From Halieaceae bacterium UBA6060 (lineage in GTDB: Bacteria > Pseudomonadota > Gammaproteobacteria > Pseudomonadales > Halieaceae): a stretch of DNA of 23,310 nucleotides. Below the pieces are notes generated by a model that ran no database searches, was not told where the DNA came from, and worked only from the letters and a program-made list of their open reading frames with translations. The position numbers and the translations under genes are program-made. The stretch spans positions 1 to 23,310 of the forward strand of contig DIYG01000136.1 in assembly GCA_002428935.1 (NCBI GenBank), written 5' to 3'. Shown piece after piece: positions 1 to 8,452 of this stretch (within the stretch, counting starts at the first letter, position 1; each line of letters starts with the position of its first letter).

Positions 1-308
1 ACCACCTCAAACTCCGCCGCAACCCAATCGGGAACCGGCGCCGGGGGACTGTCCCAGTATCCTTCCTCCGCCGAGATAAACAGGCGCGGTTTTTCTCCGG
101 GAGACACCAGCAGATAGCTGTCGGGACGATCCTGGATCGGCGACCACTCGCCAAAGTAGGCGCTACAGCGGAAGGGATAGTCCAGGTCATCATGGAAGCC
201 ATAGACCAGCCCACCGGCGCTGACGAGCAAGTGCTCATACCCACCGGCGGCTAAGGCATCCGCATAAGTTTTGCCCTTGGCCGCTACGTGTGCTGAGAAA
301 GATTCCAA
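1..308 (-). CDS. pepQ: Xaa-Pro dipeptidase (prolidase), N-terminal part, runs off the left edge
   Basis: The leftward frame opens at a TTG (306-308) and runs to the window edge, giving about 102 residues. The product starts MESFSAHVAAKGKTYADAL and contains GFHDDLDYPF near residue 35, then a WSPIQDRPDSYLLVSPGEKP stretch. This follows the N-terminal domain of Escherichia coli PepQ (MES...., DDHDYPFKV, W.P....P..WLLV) closely in order and spacing. PepQ cleaves dipeptides with C-terminal proline in the cytoplasm, using two metals bound in its pita-bread C-terminal domain, which lies outside the window. The TTG is chosen because a GGGGA lies 6 nt upstream and because homologues begin at this point. 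It starts 68 bp after the permease stop on the same strand, so it may be the last gene of the hydantoinase operon. Related enzymes also hydrolyse organophosphates. Identity is good; substrate is inferred. Confidence 0.8.
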   Translation of the reverse strand, partial: MESFSAHVAAKGKTYADALAAGGYEHLLVSAGGLVYGFHDDLDYPFRCSAYFGEWSPIQDRPDSYLLVSPGEKPRLFISAEEGYWDSPPAPVPDWVAAEFEV

Positions 309-376
309 AACCGTATCCCCATTTGAATTCCGTTTGCTTGCTCCAACTTGCCCTACCTGAGGACTGCGGGGGAGCG

Positions 377-1660
377 TCAAGGTGCCGTGAACTCCGTAAC
401 CCCTCGGCGCTGGCGAACTCGCCCGCGATTCAGCAGCAAAAACAAAAAGGCCGAAACGAGTATGGCGTCGATGGCCGATACCCCGGTGATTCGCAGGTAG
501 TCATTCTGAACCAGAAAGCCAAACAAAGCCGCTCCCAACCAGGCCGCCATCGCCCGCCACTGGGTGCCTGAGACCGAATGATCAGCACCATCATCGCTTT
601 CGGACCCAACGCCCAAAGGTTCAAGCAGCAGAGCCTGCACAAGATATATAGCTCCGATGGGAGGGATGGTGATACCCAGCAGAACCAAGAAGTTCACGAG
701 GTAACTCTGCGCGTTGACCATGGCGAGTAAGGTGCCCAGGAGCGCAATGACAACCACTACCTTGCCATAGCTCAGACGGTCAACCACTGTGGCCAACGAC
801 AGACTCGATGAGTACAGGCAGAGCACATTTGAAGACCAGGCACCGAGAAACAGTAACGCGAAGGCCGGAAGCCCTACCCCCATGGCCAACAACAAGCCCC
901 GTAGATCGATCTGATTGAGGGCCGAGCCGGGAATGGCGGCCAGAAACATCACTATGGGAAAAATGACTCCCAGGGCAATGAAGGCCGCGCCAACGGCATG
1001 GGTGCGATTGCGAGCATAGCGACTGTAGTCAGGCTGGATAATCACACCGGCGATATAGGACCCGACCACGGCCGAGATCGCATCGGCAAAACTCAGGGGC
1101 GCAGCATCCGCGAGCGGACGGTCCCAGGCCGGCACCTGGTCAACGCTACCAACGGCCGCGTAGACCACGAGTAACAACATAGCCGGCGTCATCCAAAGCG
1201 CGACCTTATCGATCCCCTTAAAACCTGAGAGGGTCACCACGAGGATCGCCGCGCTGCTGAACACGATGTAGATGGACGGTGAAATCTGCCAACCGTAAAG
1301 CTGGGAGAAAACGAACTCCGACAAAGAGCCCAAGGTGTTACTGATGACGGCAAACCAACCGATCAAGCTGACAGCGATGACCGAGTTGACCAGCTTTGCT
1401 CCCAGGCCGCCAAAGGCCTCCTCGCAGAGTTGGTAGGTCGTGCGGCGGGTTCGTGCGCCAACGTAGGACGTCATGGAACCCATAACGCCCAGGATCAAGC
1501 AGCCGAAGATGAACGCGAGAGTGGCCCGCTGCAGACCCAGGGCGCCGCCGATTTGCGCCGACACCAGAAACACCGCCATGCCAATGGTGCCACCGATGAT
1601 CACGAGGGCAATGTGTGGCCCGGAAAGGGTATCGTCCCGGGCTACCACAGGCGTAGACAT
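377..1660 (-). CDS. NCS1-family permease (cytosine/purine/hydantoin transporter type)
   Basis: A 427-residue inner-membrane protein with about 12 hydrophobic segments. IIGGTIG (21-27) in the first helix, GWFAV (101-105) in the third, and SYIAGVIIQPDYSRYARN (201-218) match the CodB-like branch of the nucleobase:cation symporter-1 family, where a D-Y-[ST]-R-[FY]-A-R-N signature follows helix 6. Such proteins import cytosine, purines, uracil, allantoin or hydantoins with a cation; Mhp1, the hydantoin transporter, is a member. It begins 22 bp after the hyuB stop, and an 18-bp palindrome sits at that junction. Its ribosome binding site is weak, so translation may depend on coupling. The position behind hyuAB suggests that it imports their cyclic amide substrate from the periplasm. 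The exact substrate cannot be read from the sequence. Confidence 0.85.
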   Translation of the reverse strand: MSTPVVARDDTLSGPHIALVIIGGTIGMAVFLVSAQIGGALGLQRATLAFIFGCLILGVMGSMTSYVGARTRRTTYQLCEEAFGGLGAKLVNSVIAVSLIGWFAVISNTLGSLSEFVFSQLYGWQISPSIYIVFSSAAILVVTLSGFKGIDKVALWMTPAMLLLVVYAAVGSVDQVPAWDRPLADAAPLSFADAISAVVGSYIAGVIIQPDYSRYARNRTHAVGAAFIALGVIFPIVMFLAAIPGSALNQIDLRGLLLAMGVGLPAFALLFLGAWSSNVLCLYSSSLSLATVVDRLSYGKVVVVIALLGTLLAMVNAQSYLVNFLVLLGITIPPIGAIYLVQALLLEPLGVGSESDDGADHSVSGTQWRAMAAWLGAALFGFLVQNDYLRITGVSAIDAILVSAFLFLLLNRGRVRQRRGVTEFTAP

Positions 1661-1675
1661 GATGGCGACTCGGTT

Positions 1676-1693
1676 TGAGCGCCTAGGCGCTCA
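1676..1693. repeat. Perfect 18-bp palindrome at the hyuB stop codon
   Basis: TGAGCGCCTAGGCGCTCA is fully self-complementary and contains the hyuB TAG. In the mRNA it can fold as a 7-bp GC-rich stem with a CTAG loop, between hyuB and the permease. No U-run follows, so it is not a typical terminator. It may slow ribosomes, shield the upstream message from decay or reduce permease expression. Confidence 0.6.
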
Positions 1694-3350
1694 CGCCATA
1701 AACATCTTGGGCATACGCGGCGGAGATGTAGCGATCCAGCACGTCCTCGCGAACCTGCTCCGGGTCCCGCTCCTTGGGATCACCGAAGCCACCCCCACCA
1801 CCAGTCATGGACTTGATGATGCTTCCCGCCGGAAGCTTCACATCGTTGACCTTTAGGCGCTCTATGGTGTCTTGGCCGGGCCGCTGGATGGTCACCGTGG
1901 GTACGGCGCCAGACTCGCCGCCAAACAAACCCCAGGCGGGGGTGACGGAGCGCTCGAACCACAACCATAGCGCCGCATCGGATTCCACCAGATACTCGCG
2001 GTAGGTTCCGTTGCCACCGCGGTATTTACCTGCGCCGCCGGAGTCCTGGCGAATACCGTAGCTGAGAATGCGCAGCGGGTATTTGCTCTCGAAGATCTCA
2101 ATGGGTAGATCCTTAAAGCTGCCGTTGACGTTGTTGATCATGGAGCTCGCCCCATCTCCGCCTTCGAAGGCACCCCAGCCACCGGTGGTCGGCTCAATCA
2201 TCAAATAGAACTCGTTGTCGTGGCGTGGGTCTTCGCCGGCGATGGTGATGACCATGGAGTCGCCGTAGTGCGCCCCCGCGGCCTGCTCGGGCATGATCGG
2301 CGACAGGGCCTTCACGATCAGATCGATAAGCAAACCCAGGGGCGTAAAATACCAGCCGCAGGGCGCGGGTTCCTGGGCGTGAAAAATAGAGCCCACGGGT
2401 GCTTTCACATCCAGAGCGCGGAAAGAACCACCGTTGGGTGGCACCTCTGAGCAGATCAGCAACTTGTAGGCCACCCGCGCCGCTGCAACGGTCTGGGTCA
2501 CACCGCAGTTCACCGGGCCTGCCGCCTGAGGTGCTGAGCCGTCCAAGTCCACGGTCATGCTATTACCCTCGACTCGCACCGTGAGCTTCACGTCTACGGG
2601 GCCGTTACCCAGACCGTCATCGTCGATGGAGCCCTCGGCACTGTATTCGCCGTCGGGCAGTTCTGCGATGGCCTCGCGCTCCTTGGCTTCCGCCTGCTTG
2701 AAAATCTCATCGCGGGCGGCCCGAATGGTCTCTTCACCAAAGCGATCAAACAGTGCCTGCAGTCGCTGTTCTCCGGTGCGCCCCGCTGCTATCTGCGCAT
2801 TGAGATCGCCGATAAGGGCATCGCCAAAACGGCTGTTAAGGCGCAGCAATTCGATAACGTCCTCACGGGCTTCACCCCCATCGTACAAGCGCGTCGGCCC
2901 CCAACGAGTTCCTTCCTGATAGATCTCCGTAGAGTCCACGGGGGTGCCTGGATCCTTGGCACCGACGTCCAACCAGTGCGCCCGAGAAGCCGCGAAACCC
3001 ACGCGCCGTCCCTCCCAGAAAATGGGCATCACGATCGTTGAGTCGTTGAGGTGCGTTCCCGTCATATAGGAATCGTTCATGTAGAACACGTCACCTTCCT
3101 TGAAGTAATCCCAGCCGAAACGCTCGGCCATGATCTTGATGCAGATCTCGAGATTGCCAAGGAACAAAGGCAGACCCAGGGATTGACCGAGCACTTCGCC
3201 CTGCTCATCGATGAGAGCAACGGAGCAGTCTTTACCCTCGTAGATCACCGGCGTGAAAGCGCTGCGAATCAAGGTCGCGTTCATATCGCTGGCTATGGCC
3301 ACGAAGGCGTTGCGAATGATCTCCGTGGTAATCGGATCGACAGCAGTCAT
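1683..3350 (-). CDS. hyuB: Hydantoinase B / oxoprolinase-family subunit
   Basis: The 555-residue product has the usual length for HyuB. Diagnostic stretches are the N-terminal DPITTEIIRNAF, NDSYMTGTHLND (92-103), SRAHWLDVG (122-130) and the glycine-rich C-terminal GGGGGFGDP (517-525) followed by ERDPE. HyuB pairs with HyuA in cytoplasmic complexes that open five- to seven-membered cyclic amides, usually with ATP: 5-oxoprolinase, N-methylhydantoinase and caprolactamase are known cases. The ATG overlaps the hyuA stop in ATGA, and a strong GAGGG lies 8 nt upstream inside hyuA, so the subunits are translationally coupled. No acetone carboxylase gamma-type subunit, carbamoylase or racemase gene is nearby, which argues for a ring hydrolase, not a carboxylase or a classical hydantoin racemisation pathway. 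Family is certain; substrate unknown. Confidence 0.93.
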   Translation of the reverse strand: MTAVDPITTEIIRNAFVAIASDMNATLIRSAFTPVIYEGKDCSVALIDEQGEVLGQSLGLPLFLGNLEICIKIMAERFGWDYFKEGDVFYMNDSYMTGTHLNDSTIVMPIFWEGRRVGFAASRAHWLDVGAKDPGTPVDSTEIYQEGTRWGPTRLYDGGEAREDVIELLRLNSRFGDALIGDLNAQIAAGRTGEQRLQALFDRFGEETIRAARDEIFKQAEAKEREAIAELPDGEYSAEGSIDDDGLGNGPVDVKLTVRVEGNSMTVDLDGSAPQAAGPVNCGVTQTVAAARVAYKLLICSEVPPNGGSFRALDVKAPVGSIFHAQEPAPCGWYFTPLGLLIDLIVKALSPIMPEQAAGAHYGDSMVITIAGEDPRHDNEFYLMIEPTTGGWGAFEGGDGASSMINNVNGSFKDLPIEIFESKYPLRILSYGIRQDSGGAGKYRGGNGTYREYLVESDAALWLWFERSVTPAWGLFGGESGAVPTVTIQRPGQDTIERLKVNDVKLPAGSIIKSMTGGGGGFGDPKERDPEQVREDVLDRYISAAYAQDVYGVSA

Positions 3351-5371
3351 GCGGTTTGCCCTCGCGTAAGTAACAGATTGGAGTCATCGTCCACGGTCAA
3401 CAACCAGCCGTCGGGCATGATCGTGGTCGCGCTTTGCTCTTCGATGATCGCCGGACCCGATGCTTGAAAACCAATGGGCATACGGTCTCGTCGCAGAATA
3501 GGTGTTTTCAGCTTTGCACCGCGAAACACCGCCTCCCGTTCGCCAATATAAGCATCGCTTCCGTCGCCCGTAACCTCGACTTTGTGTTCTCCATACTTGT
3601 TGATAGCCCCAATGGCCGCGAGCCGTAGGTTGACGAACTCGATAGGCGCCCCAGGGCTGGCATGGCCGTGACGCTGCTCGTGGGTTTCGTGGAAGCGCGC
3701 GCTCAAGGCCTCGATATCCAGGTTATCGGGCATGGAGATATTGATCGTGTATTCCTGACCCGAGTAGCGCATATCAGCGCTGCGAAGATAAGAAATCGCC
3801 GACGGGTCGATGCCTTCTTGGACCACGGCCTCACGGCCCTCTTCTTCCAATGTGCGGAACAGATCAGCGAGCTCTGCTTTGTTCACCTCCGATGCCGAGC
3901 GGAAAAAACTCGCCGTGCGATCGTGGCGTAGATCCGTCTGCAACATGCCCCAGGCGGAGAAGGTGCCGGGGAAGCGCGGAATCAAGACTTCGCCGATATC
4001 CAACTCCTCGGCGAGAAATACGGCCGCCATGGGGCCGGCGCCACCAAAAGCCACCAGGGTAAACTCCCTGGGATCGACCCCTTCACTGACCGTAATGGTG
4101 CGCATGGCATCGGCCATCGCCGCATTGGAGATAGCCAGAATACCCTCGGCAAAGGCTACCGGCTGCATACCGGCCTGTTCTGCAAGACCTTCCATGGCGG
4201 TATTGGTAGCGGACTCATCGAGAGACATCTCGCCGCTGAGCAGAGACTTGGCACCAAGACGACCGAGATACAGATTGGCGTCCGTGACCGTGGGCTCCGT
4301 GCCTCCGTTGCCGTAGCAGGCCGGCCCGGGCACAGAACCAGCACTGCGCGGTCCCACACGCACCGCGCCACTGTCGAGCCAGGCCACGGATCCTCCGCCG
4401 GTACCGATGGTGCGAATATCAACGATGGACATGAGTAGGGGCAGCCCTTCAAGCTCTGTCTCCAGAGCCGTATTCGCCTCGCCGTCAACCACCAGACTCA
4501 GATCGAAGGACGTGCCCCCCATGTCTACGCAGAGCAAGTTCGGGCGATTCGTCCGTTGCGCCAGGGCAGCACCGGCAATGGAGCCACCAACGGGGCCCGA
4601 TAGCAGCGTGAACACGGGTTTCTCCCGTGCCGTGTCGGCCGTCGTCACACCGCCGCTGGATTGCATGATGTGCACACCGGCACCCATACCCCGTTCATGG
4701 AGCTGCTCCTGCAGACTGAGAAGATAGCGTTCCACCACCGGCGCAACGTAAGCGTTCATCACCGCAGAGGAAGAACGCTCGTACTCCCGCCATTCCCGGG
4801 CCACTTCGTGAGAAAGGGAAATAGAAACCCCGGGTAACGCCGCGCGGAGAATTTCACGGGCCTTCAACTCGTGGTCCGGGTAGGCATAGCTGTGCAGTAA
4901 ACAGACCGCCACCGCGTTGATACCTTCGGCTTTAACCTTGCTGATTACGGGTTCGAAGTCCGCCTCGTTCAGAGGCTCGATCTCCCGACCATCCCAACCC
5001 AGACGCCCACGCACTTCGTGCACATCCCGCCGAGGCACGAGCTGCTGCGGTTTGTTGTACCGAAGGTCATACAGGGCATCGCGGTTGCCCCGGGCGATCA
5101 CATAGCTGTCGCCAGCACCAGCCGAGGCAACTAGCAACACTCGTTCGCCCCGTCGCTCCAGAAACGCGTTGAGCCCCACGGTGGTGCCATGAACAAAATA
5201 CTCAACGTCGGCCAGATCGGGGATCACATCCTTGATGCCATTGATCACCCCAAGGGCCGGGTTTTCTCGCGTGGTGGGAACCTTGTTAACAAACACCGGC
5301 GCATCCGACGGCTCAATAACGATATCCGTGAAGGTGCCGCCGATGTCAGCGGAAACGTGGTATTTGGTCAT
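3347..5371 (-). CDS. hyuA: Hydantoinase A / oxoprolinase-family ATP-binding subunit
   Basis: The 674-residue product carries the actin/ASKHA-type phosphate-binding motifs of HyuA: DIGGTFTD (9-16), HGTTVGLNA (61-69), SGPVGG (258-263), DMGGTSFD (283-290), GTGGGS (323-328), GPACYG (349-354) and FGGAGP (442-447). In this family HyuA binds and splits ATP to activate the cyclic amide that HyuAB opens. The start MTKYHVSADIGGTFTD was chosen because the first motif then lies at residue 9, as in homologues; the frame is open 25 codons further upstream, but that part lies inside the receptor gene. The ATG is only 2 bp from the receptor stop and has no good ribosome binding site of its own, so expression is probably coupled to the receptor. 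It overlaps hyuB by 4 nt. No key motif is missing. Confidence 0.93.
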   Translation of the reverse strand: MTKYHVSADIGGTFTDIVIEPSDAPVFVNKVPTTRENPALGVINGIKDVIPDLADVEYFVHGTTVGLNAFLERRGERVLLVASAGAGDSYVIARGNRDALYDLRYNKPQQLVPRRDVHEVRGRLGWDGREIEPLNEADFEPVISKVKAEGINAVAVCLLHSYAYPDHELKAREILRAALPGVSISLSHEVAREWREYERSSSAVMNAYVAPVVERYLLSLQEQLHERGMGAGVHIMQSSGGVTTADTAREKPVFTLLSGPVGGSIAGAALAQRTNRPNLLCVDMGGTSFDLSLVVDGEANTALETELEGLPLLMSIVDIRTIGTGGGSVAWLDSGAVRVGPRSAGSVPGPACYGNGGTEPTVTDANLYLGRLGAKSLLSGEMSLDESATNTAMEGLAEQAGMQPVAFAEGILAISNAAMADAMRTITVSEGVDPREFTLVAFGGAGPMAAVFLAEELDIGEVLIPRFPGTFSAWGMLQTDLRHDRTASFFRSASEVNKAELADLFRTLEEEGREAVVQEGIDPSAISYLRSADMRYSGQEYTINISMPDNLDIEALSARFHETHEQRHGHASPGAPIEFVNLRLAAIGAINKYGEHKVEVTGDGSDAYIGEREAVFRGAKLKTPILRRDRMPIGFQASGPAIIEEQSATTIMPDGWLLTVDDDSNLLLTRGQTA

Positions 5372-5373
5372 GG

Positions 5374-7608
5374 CTAGAAGTTGTACCTCAGTCGAAGGTT
5401 CCAGATGCTTCCCGGTGCCGCTGCGGAGAAACCGCCAGACACCCACTCGGAGTTGTACTCCTCATCCAGCGCATTCTGGACCTGGGCAATGACGGACCAC
5501 TTATCGGCCTGATCGCTAAGACCCAAACGCACACTCAGAAAGTCGAGAGGGTCCCGGGAGGTGGAGTTCACCACGTCCCAATACTGTTCCCCGCGGCGCT
5601 CGTAGTCGACGCGCGTGAACAGTTTCATGTTGGCAAAGGACAGAGGTATCTCGTACTGACCGCCCAGGTTAAAGGTCTCCTGGGCAATGTACGGCGCCGT
5701 ATTACCCACAGCGCTGGGATCTACCGCGTACTCCTCGATCTCACTGTCGGTGTAGCCCACGGAGGCATACATGCTCAGATTTTCCGTCGCGATGTAGTTC
5801 AGCTCGATCTCACCGCCGTAGAGCTGAACCTCGTCGATGTTGGTGAGAATCTGCGCGCTGACCGCGCCGATGAAGGAGAAAAAGTGCTGGCCTTCAACTT
5901 CCGTGGCGAAGGCGGCGGCGACAAGGCGCAAACGCTCATCGAGGAACAGGCCCTTGTAGCCAATTTCGAAGGACTCGCTCTCTTCCTGATCAACCACATC
6001 CGTAATACCCACGAGGCCAACGGACTCGGCCACTTCCGCAATACCATTCTGATTGAACTGACCGCTGCGGAAGCCCCGTCCCCAGGTTGCGTAGTAGTTG
6101 TGCTGATCCGAGGGCTGGTAGCGCAGAGTGACCTTCGGTTGCACCATGTCGAAGGTTTCTTTGTTCCGGGCGCCCGGCTCCCCGGCGGGGAATTGGAGCG
6201 GTGAAACATCTTGGACCCGCTCTTCTTCGTCGTAGCGCAAAGCCAGCGATAGCTCGAAGTTCTGACCGATGTCGGCGCTCACGGAGCCAAATACCGCCTG
6301 GGCGGTATTGCTGTTGTCATCAGCCAAAAAGGAGTTCGTCGGGTTGCGGGGATCCGTCGACGGCTCGCGCTCGATGCGGATAATGCCATTTCCCGTATCT
6401 ACCCCCGTGGACAGGGATACAAAACGGTCCCATTCCAGGTAGTAGGCGCCGACCTCCCAACGTATGGGCTGGTCATCGGGAGAACGGAAGCGCAGCTCCT
6501 GGCTCCAGGCTTCTATGTCGAAGAAACCCGTCTGGGTGCCATCGAAACCAAACAACTCCGGGGCGCTCTGGGCCGCCGTGTAGGGAAACTGGTCCGAGTC
6601 CGACCACTCCTCGATGTCCGTATAGCTCGTTGTGGACACCAGGGTGCCCAGCTCCGTTTCCCAATCGACCTTTAGGGCGAAGTCGTCCATGTCGCGCTCG
6701 CCGTAATCCAGGTTGTTATCGCGCACCGGGAGCACGTTGTTGGCATCGATGGGACCCGTGTCCGTGCCGAAACCGATAGCCGTGATGTTGTCGTCGGCCA
6801 GATCTACGGCCTGGTACTGAAAGCCAATACCGCGACCTTTATGACGGGCCATGCTCGCCCGAAAGTCCAGGCTTAGGGTGTCCGTGGGCTCATAGATCAG
6901 GCGACCGCGAAACACCGTGTCTTCAAAGCGATCCGCCTCTTCGTTACGGGTGATGTTATCCAGATACCCATCGCGATCGATCTGCCGGGCCGACACCTGA
7001 CCGAACAGCTTATTTTCGATCAGGGCACCACCGTAGGAGCCTTCCAGTAGATATTCATCGCCGTCGCCAATGCCCGCCGTGACATAGCCTTCCGCCTCGT
7101 TCGTAGGACGCTTGGTGTTAATAATGATGGCGCCGCCGGTAGCGTTTCGACCGTAGATCGCGCCCTGAGGGCCTTTCACAACTTCCACGCTCTCGGTATC
7201 AAACAACTCCTGACGGAACTGGATGCCGCTGAACTGAAGAACGCCATCAACCACCGTAGCCACGGGGGACTCGCCGTTTCGCACCTGGGTCAAGCCGCGA
7301 ATGCTCAGAAAAGCGGTGCCGATACCCTGCGATGTGGCGAGGGTCACGTTAGGTGTGAGACCAATGAAGTCCGCCATACGCTGCACGTTTGCGTCCTGGA
7401 GGGTCTTGGCGGTGAACGCCGTAACCGCGTAAGGCGCCTCGACAAGGCTTTCCTCGCGCCGCCGGGCGGTCACGGTCACTTCTTCCAAGACCAGCGCCTC
7501 GCTGCCGGACTCCGATGACGATTGCGCCAGAGCCGGTGCTGTAAACGCACTAGCCAGCAGCGCGGACATCACCGCATCTGCAAGACGACATCTGGGAAAA
7601 GCTTTCAT
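5374..7608 (-). CDS. TonB-dependent outer-membrane receptor of the hydantoinase locus
   Basis: A complete 744-residue receptor. A Sec signal peptide probably ends at ALA-Q (Ala28). A TonB box LEEVTVTA (41-48) follows, then a plug domain with the usual V.DGV and LRGPQG-like segment (here VEVVKGPQGAIYGRNATGGAI), and a 22-strand-type barrel rich in alternating aromatic residues that ends in the terminal Phe expected for BamA-assembled proteins. GAGG lies 9 nt before the ATG. Such receptors use the proton-motive force through TonB-ExbBD to bring scarce ligands across the outer membrane. It is the first gene of the leftward operon and abuts hyuA by 2 bp, so its ligand is probably the substrate of the cytoplasmic HyuAB enzyme, not an iron chelate. 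The ligand itself is inferred only from context. Confidence 0.92.
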   Translation of the reverse strand: MKAFPRCRLADAVMSALLASAFTAPALAQSSSESGSEALVLEEVTVTARRREESLVEAPYAVTAFTAKTLQDANVQRMADFIGLTPNVTLATSQGIGTAFLSIRGLTQVRNGESPVATVVDGVLQFSGIQFRQELFDTESVEVVKGPQGAIYGRNATGGAIIINTKRPTNEAEGYVTAGIGDGDEYLLEGSYGGALIENKLFGQVSARQIDRDGYLDNITRNEEADRFEDTVFRGRLIYEPTDTLSLDFRASMARHKGRGIGFQYQAVDLADDNITAIGFGTDTGPIDANNVLPVRDNNLDYGERDMDDFALKVDWETELGTLVSTTSYTDIEEWSDSDQFPYTAAQSAPELFGFDGTQTGFFDIEAWSQELRFRSPDDQPIRWEVGAYYLEWDRFVSLSTGVDTGNGIIRIEREPSTDPRNPTNSFLADDNSNTAQAVFGSVSADIGQNFELSLALRYDEEERVQDVSPLQFPAGEPGARNKETFDMVQPKVTLRYQPSDQHNYYATWGRGFRSGQFNQNGIAEVAESVGLVGITDVVDQEESESFEIGYKGLFLDERLRLVAAAFATEVEGQHFFSFIGAVSAQILTNIDEVQLYGGEIELNYIATENLSMYASVGYTDSEIEEYAVDPSAVGNTAPYIAQETFNLGGQYEIPLSFANMKLFTRVDYERRGEQYWDVVNSTSRDPLDFLSVRLGLSDQADKWSVIAQVQNALDEEYNSEWVSGGFSAAAPGSIWNLRLRYNF

Positions 7609-7820
7609 AGGCTTGCCTCATTCTGATTTCTTGTCTGACTGCTCTCGCCCGCGGCACAAATTAACCCCGGTCTCCCCGCACCGATTTGAGCGATGCACGG
7701 GTTAACCATGATTTAAAATTTTAAGTTTGTCAAAAAAATTAACCTTTTCGATTTTTGCCGCTACACTAGGGCGAAGAAAACGCGAGGACCGACGCCGTTA
7801 CTAAGAAATCAAAACCTGCT
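7609..7820. promoter_or_regulatory. Divergent regulatory region between the receptor operon and the XRE-cupin regulator
   Basis: This 212-bp spacer separates two outward-facing transcription units. Visible signals: a perfect TTGACA on the minus strand at 7728-7733, pointing to the receptor, with only a poor -10 (CATGGT) 17 bp further on; a perfect 12-bp palindrome TTAAAATTTTAA at 7713-7724 inside that spacer; TTAACC (7739-7744), 17 bp, then TACACT (7762-7767) as a candidate promoter for the regulator; and three TTAACC hexamers at 7661, 7702 and 7739, the middle one within the palindrome GGTTAACC (7700-7707). The TTAACC motifs are 41 and 37 bp apart. Promoter and operator roles are inferred. 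The overlap with both candidate promoters would allow joint control by the adjacent regulator. Confidence 0.6.
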
Positions 7821-8384
7821 GTGGAACGCTCCGTTGGCGCCCTGTTGAAGGCCAAGCGTCTCGAAAAGAAGATGACGTTGCAGGAGCTTTCGGAGAAGGC
7901 TGAGCTTTCGGCGAGCTTTATCTCCCAGGCAGAGCGCGGTAAAGCAACACCGTCGGTGGTGTCGCTGATCAACATCGCTCGCGCGCTGGACACCGATATT
8001 GCGTATTTCATTTCTCCGCCCGCGCCAGCCACCCTGGTCAGCCGAGCCGACGACCCCCAGTATCTGAACATCGACTCGCCCATCACCTACCGGGTACTCA
8101 ACGCCAGCATTCCCAACCAACGACTCAGCGCGCTGCTTATGGATATCCCACCGGGTGTGGAGCTGCCCGCTGTGCATCGGGAAGAGGGAGAGGACATTTT
8201 CTTTGTGCTCAAGGGCAATCTTGAACAGCACGTTGGCGATAAACGTTTTACCGTATCCGCTGGCGACTGTGTCCACATCAATTCACAGATCGATCACGAC
8301 ATGGTCAACCATGGCAAAAGCAACGCCACAATAATCTGGGTTGGCACACCCAAGCTCCTTCCCGGCGGAGACGAGGAAAGCTAA
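7821..8384 (+). CDS. XRE-family transcriptional regulator with C-terminal cupin domain
   Basis: The 187-residue product has an N-terminal helix-turn-helix of the XRE/434-repressor type (about residues 5-62, core LQELSEKAELSASFISQAER) and a C-terminal cupin (about 103-175, with H119, E124, G149 and H152 in cupin positions). This is the PuuR-like architecture, in which the cupin senses a small metabolite and the HTH domain binds the promoter of a catabolic operon. It lies divergent from the TonB-receptor/hyuAB operon and is its likely regulator. GTG at 7821 is the only standard start codon after the last in-frame stop, but it has no ribosome binding site. A GAGGA 8 nt before a GTT at 7797 would fit an N-terminus 8 residues longer, beginning with TKKSKPAV. 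The ligand is unknown. Confidence 0.88.
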   Translation: MERSVGALLKAKRLEKKMTLQELSEKAELSASFISQAERGKATPSVVSLINIARALDTDIAYFISPPAPATLVSRADDPQYLNIDSPITYRVLNASIPNQRLSALLMDIPPGVELPAVHREEGEDIFFVLKGNLEQHVGDKRFTVSAGDCVHINSQIDHDMVNHGKSNATIIWVGTPKLLPGGDEES

Positions 8385-8452
8385 TGACCCGCCTCGCTCC
8401 CCAGGGAAATCTAATGGGGCGCCTATGCGCGTTGGAGTTCGAGTAAAGCGCG

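Noticed and set aside
290..571. Rightward open frame over the pepQ start and permease end
   Set aside because: Runs antisense to two recognised genes and its product has no recognisable feature.
3347..5371. Acetone or acetophenone carboxylase subunit instead of HyuA
   Set aside because: The length and the absence of a gamma-type subunit gene, together with the NCS1 permease, fit a two-subunit ring-opening enzyme better.
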